A DNA stretch of 12,500 bases from Cryptococcus deneoformans JEC21 (taxonomy: Eukaryota > Basidiomycota > Tremellomycetes > Tremellales > Cryptococcaceae), in assembly GCF_000091045.1 (NCBI RefSeq), contig NC_006692.1, positions 857,221 through 869,720 of the forward strand, in the 5' to 3' direction. Shown here one piece after another: positions 9,085 through 12,500 of this stretch. Positions within the stretch are counted from its first letter, which is position 1. Each line of letters opens with the position of its first letter. A program made the translations under genes and the position numbers. The notes beneath the pieces are model-generated. The model did not search any database. It was given only the letters and a program-made list of their open reading frames with translations, and was not told where the DNA came from.

Positions 9085-9894
9085 GCTCCTAAAAAGCTGG
9101 TGACTGAAAAGTCTCGTTAGTCTGGGAAGTAGACAGAGTTTGTAAGAAGCACGTGCGAGCAAGAAGTTAAAAGAAACAGATGCATACATTAGTCTGCCGT
9201 ATGCTCCTAACCGCAGCATTTCTTCAGTCTGACAATTCCTACACTGCCAAAGCTTCTACCGGAAAGGGTATGTTGCACTCTTTCTTATGGCTCGTTTTTC
9301 CCCAACAGCACCAAAAATACAGGCTGTATCCGCATAGTACATGAATTGTAAACTTGAAAATGCGCAAACGATCTTCACGATTTGAAGGTAACAGCCCTTA
9401 TCATGGCCCTGCTGATGGTGGGTAGTGTGCGCTGCGTACTGCTTGTCTGCTCTGATGGGGTGATGGTACCTGACGGCCTGGTCACCAATGGCATCCGCGA
9501 CTGATCTCGGCCCATTCCCCCTTGCGTGCACGGATCGTCTGTACCTAATCTATCTTGCGATGGTATCGTTCTGGATCAGCCGAGGGGGATGGCACAAGGT
9601 CCGAGGGAACTGCCCCCGGCGCTGTGCCGGCAAAAAACAGTGAGGAGCGTACGTAAACAAGCTAGAGGCAGCCGACACTTAGCCTCATACTTCTGCCCCT
9701 CCCAACTTATCAAGATCATCTTTCCCCACAAGCAGGCGCAACAGAAGAGAGCCATTTAAAACAATGCAAAGTCTAACGATATACATGTGAAGACTCATAG
9801 ACTATGGACAATGTAACGTACATGTGGTGGTGATTCATGACAAATCAAATATCTAAAATGTCGCAGAAAGAATTCTTAAATGAGAAGGCTGGCA
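9082..9894. other. Spacer between convergent MDH and BRCA2-like genes
   Basis: About 810 bp holding both 3'UTRs. ORFs on either strand (for example 9256-9531 on the minus strand, 9526-9759 on the plus strand) have no family resemblance. The only structured item is the exon-like segment at 9228-9267. Nothing else was recognised. Confidence 0.6.
9228..9267 (+). other. Orphan exon-like segment downstream of MDH
   Basis: A good branch-point-like CTCCTAAC (9204-9211) and a TTTCTTCAG acceptor (ending 9227) precede 40 nt that read SDNSYTAKASTGKG across the following GTATGT donor (9268). A GTAAGA donor-like site lies upstream at 9142. It could be a 3'UTR exon, an alternative MDH terminal exon (phase 0 from 8995) or a relic. 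No known protein was recognised. Confidence 0.25.
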
Positions 9895-12500
9895 CTACAA
9901 CGCGACCCAGCGGGTGTCTCTTCGAGTATGTAGATAGACTTCTGCCATACTAGATTGCCGTCGACCGACTCTCCAATCTCCACTTTTTCCTGGAACCAAG
10001 TTTGACACCTTGTATTAAGAAAAGGTAAGCACACTTACCTATCATGTAAAACAATCCCTACTCACAAGGTAGCGCTTTCCTTCTTTCAGTGTGGTCGACC
10101 CTAAAGCGCTGGCATCCCACACACTCAACATGCCCTTACGAAACGCCTCTCGATGTCCCTCTTGGCCGTCTTTGAATCTAACCATTCGGAAGTCTCGAAC
10201 GTCACGAGGGGGACATATCGTCTGTGGCGATCAGTAGACGCCTTTTCGGTTTGCGTATACCTACCTCTAATTCTGCCTCAACTTCTATCCTCAATTCTTC
10301 CATCTCGCTACTCAGACGTAGCTGGGCATAATGTGCGAGATGTGAAATTTGAATCGATGAAAAATTTCTCACTCTGAGCGGAAGATCTTTGGCATGAAGC
10401 AGTTCTTCGAACTCATTTTCCATAGTATCAGATGATTCTTCTTGCCCTATAGATACGAACGGCTCAGATAACTTACAACAGGATTAAATGAAGAGGAGGA
10501 GACTCACACTCAGCGAGACTTGCTTCAACAGCGTATTGAGACAAAAGCGTCCCGAGTTCCCTCAGTTTTTCGACTTCTTTTTCTTTCCTCTCCATGAGTC
10601 TTGTCCGCTCCGACCAATATCGTTCCTAGGTATTAACGACAACTTACATAAGTGATACATACCTTCCATTTGTCCTGGCGTCTTTTCTCCTCCTCTTCAT
10701 TCCATGGCGACTCTTTTATATTGCGATCACCATTCGTGAAAGCAATGGGGAAAAGCCGTTCAATTACAATGTCCATTAAAGTTATTACCCCACCATCGAC
10801 TGACAGACTTGATAGGCCAGAAACGTATGGTTGGGATTGCATGCCTAATCGGGCATGCCACCTGGCCAAAGACGTAGAGTTACCTGAGAGGACAAGCCGA
10901 CATGTCTTATGAGCTTCAAAAACATCGGCTTCCTCGTTACTTGATTGTAACTAACAAGTCAGCACAGTAAAGCTTATTAAACATACTTTTGCCCCTGTGA
11001 TAGCGAGTTTGCGTCCAACGACAATCTTTCCCTTATCTACTGCGCGCTTGAGGCAGTCATCAATTTGCGCATTGATGCAGTACCACCCGTCAGTCAACTC
11101 AAGGAAACCAACAGAACCGTCTTTCCCATCGGTTGAATGAATTTTAGATACGAGCAGCACCATGGGCAAGCTCGGGGATGAATCACGCTCCAGTATTCGT
11201 CTAACAAGTGGCCGTTGTGCGACACCAAACTCACGCTCATATCTAGCTGTCAGCTGCTACATATTAAGAGCACTACTCACCGATATTTAAGCTGTGATAT
11301 AACTTCTTCCCACGACCATTTTTCCGTAAGCAAATCCGGTCTCGCCTGAACTTCACCAGCCAATTTCCATAATATTTGCGCCCAATGATTTTTAATCCAT
11401 TCTGCGGTGGCGAGCGCACAGCCACATCGACGCATCATCGCTAAGGCTTCACCTGTGCCAACATGGGTATTGTCGTTGGATATGAATCGGTAATATTGAG
11501 CTGTTGCAGGAGATATCGCACAAATGTCATCCGGGCTGCTATAAATCAGTTAAATAACTTCACACATTGTAACTCACTCACATTCCCATTTCTGCTAGTT
11601 CTTCGTATGTGTTGTACTGGGGATGTAGATGATATTGCTTCAAGGATAATCGTTGTGACGGCACTACGGGATGAGCATAAGCCTGTAAATACAGTGACTC
11701 ACTCGTCAAATCGAAGACGGGATTGTATAGGCTCGTTTGAATTTGTAAATTGGGAGTTATGGATCCTTTGGTCGGGATAGCAGTAGTCCGAAATGGGGTT
11801 ACGAACTTGGGCCTTGACCGCGGGGCTGTAGATGTCACCCCAAGGCCTATTCTTCGAGGACCAGTAGCGGGAGTTTTAATAGCGTTGCTCTTAGTCTTGC
11901 CCGAATATGTGTTCGTGGTAGTTGTGAGGGGTTTTCTGAGCGGCGTGGAGGGCTGAGAAGTTGGAAGCTGATGTTGAACGCTTGATCGCAATGGTCGTGA
12001 GGGCATAGATCGAGGCGAGGAACTGGACTTGATATCTTCGAATAAAGGCATCACTTTTGCGACACTGGAACGATTTGGCGTAGGCGCCGACTTCCCAGAT
12101 GCCAGACGGAAACTTGATGGCACTCCTGATTGAGGGTTATCAGGCGCGCTAGAGATATCTAATAAATAGTCCGCCGTTGATTCGATTTCGGCGAACATAC
12201 TGAGTGCCTTTCGTTTCGCCGAAGAAGAAGGCTCCGCGACAGAGGTACCGCGACCGGTCTGGAATCCCATTCTAAAATCTGCTGCCTTAGTTCCTGGTTG
12301 AGGTTCTGGGATTATAGGAATCATGGATGATGAGGATACGGGGGAATGAAATAAAGTGGGTCCTCGAAAGATCATATGCTCTTCCTTGCTAGGCGCAGAT
12401 AAAAAGTTAGAGTCAGGTGCGCTTCGTCCAGTCTGAAAAGCAGCAGAGAGAGCAGTAGGCTTATCCTCGATTGAAACACTGGCCCGTTGGTGTTTAGATG
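9895..12500 (-). CDS. BRH2: BRCA2/Brh2 homologue, recombination mediator (5' partial)
   Basis: Loads Rad51 on single-stranded DNA in homologous recombination, in the nucleus. Minus-strand exons in transcript order: >12500-11582, 11538-11281, 11242-10987, 10950-10663, 10625-10508, 10446-10265, 10221-10066 and 10008-9895; 762 residues are visible. Three BRC-type repeats start at visible residues 21, 79 and 130 and are separated by Ser/Pro/Thr-rich disorder. The BRCA2 helical domain follows (about 296-391: MGISPDD, WIKNHWAQILWKLAGEV, ISQLKYR). OB1 comes next (from about 392: VRRILERDSS, ELTDGWY, GNSTSLARWHARLG), then OB2 starting near DIVIERLFPIAF with a charged, tower-like helical insert (about 560-670). 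The protein ends soon after RDVRDFRMV, LKEGKRYLV and YLHTRRDTRW. I see no third OB fold. The frame is open to the right edge, so the start codon lies outside the window. Confidence 0.94.
10023..10040. other. Perfect 7-bp hairpin inside the last BRCA2-like intron
   Basis: AGGTAAG, CACA, CTTACCT forms a perfect inverted repeat with a 4-nt loop. In the BRCA2-like transcript the 5' arm is itself a consensus donor (AG|GTAAG), lying downstream of the donor used at 10065. Folding would hide this decoy donor. Confidence 0.6.
12031..12111 (-). repeat. BRC-type Rad51-binding repeat 3
   Basis: The segment beginning FRLASGKSAPTP and ending MPLFEDI matches the BRC pattern: an FxxA-like module (FRLA, then SGK as in animal BRC repeats), then a second module with the hydrophobic pair LF. 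First Phe to second Phe is 24 residues counted inclusively. It is the most canonical of the three. Confidence 0.85.
12184..12264 (-). repeat. BRC-type Rad51-binding repeat 2
   Basis: The segment beginning FQTGRGTSVAEPS and ending ALSMFAEIE shows the BRC arrangement, with FxTG replacing FxTA and MF in the second hydrophobic module. Phe-to-Phe spacing is 24 residues, as in the neighbouring repeats. Confidence 0.8.
12358..12438 (-). repeat. Degenerate BRC-type repeat 1
   Basis: FQTGRSAP at the start and MIF near the end keep the 24-residue Phe-to-Phe spacing, but the middle (DSNFLSAPSKEEH) is divergent. It is probably a weakened Rad51-binding repeat. More repeats may lie beyond the right edge. 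Confidence 0.55.

Noticed and set aside
9080..9088. SKL encoded in another frame over the MDH stop
   Set aside because: It is not followed by a stop (it continues LKSW), and reaching that frame would need a frameshift for which there is no splice signal.
9256..9531. 91-codon minus-strand ORF in the convergent spacer
   Set aside because: No similarity recognised, and it overlaps the orphan exon signals on the other strand.
10447..10507. Alternative BRCA2-like intron ending at GTAAG just before TTATCTGAG
   Set aside because: Phase does not match either available donor. GTGAGT (10507) to CTATAG (10447) is canonical and in phase.
1..12500. tRNA, rRNA, CRISPR, transposon or a novel multi-gene system
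   Set aside because: No tRNA box pair, direct-repeat/spacer array, terminal repeats, transposase or reverse-transcriptase motif was seen. The genes are conserved fungal genes of unrelated function.

Overview
The window looks like nuclear DNA of a basidiomycete fungus, probably a tremellomycete (Cryptococcus/Kwoniella-like). Genes are densely interrupted by short introns, mostly 36-90 nt, with GT(A/G)(A/C/T)GT-type donors, CTNAC-like branch points and TAG/CAG/AAG acceptors. Every gene had to be rebuilt from exons, because no gene here is one open reading frame. The taxon is an inference from gene architecture and protein relatedness, not from a search.

Layout, left to right. (1) 1-2096, +: an aldehyde dehydrogenase of the vanillin/salicylaldehyde dehydrogenase type. 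Its 5' end lies beyond the left edge, and all catalytic residues are present. (2) 2097-3532: about 1.4 kb without a recognisable gene, ending in a TATA-containing promoter. (3) 3533-3998, +: a four-exon gene for a 74-residue PMP3/RCI2-type membrane proteolipid. (4) 3999-4597: intergenic. (5) 4598-6878, +: the splicing factor SF3b subunit 2 gene (CUS1/SAP145), ten exons, 598 aa. (6) 6879-7464: intergenic with a pyrimidine-rich promoter/5'UTR. (7) 7465-9084, +: NAD malate dehydrogenase, eleven exons including a 3-nt microexon, 336 aa, ending in -PKL. (8) 9085-9894: spacer between convergent genes, containing one orphan exon-like segment. (9) 9895 to beyond 12500, -: a BRCA2/Brh2 homologue with three BRC-type repeats, the helical domain and OB folds. 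Its 5' end lies beyond the right edge.

The genes do not form a pathway. They are housekeeping and metabolic genes: aldehyde oxidation, membrane/ion homeostasis, pre-mRNA splicing, malate/NADH metabolism and recombinational repair. I found no mobile element, CRISPR array, tRNA, rRNA or unknown multi-gene system. The interesting signals concern splicing: a 3-nt microexon in MDH, a possible 29-nt intron in the ALDH gene, a run of near-minimal introns in the BRCA2 gene, and a hairpin that pairs a decoy donor. Two protein-level points also stand out: a PTS1-like C-terminus on MDH and evenly spaced BRC repeats. All exon coordinates come from reading splice signals, frame and family conservation by eye.
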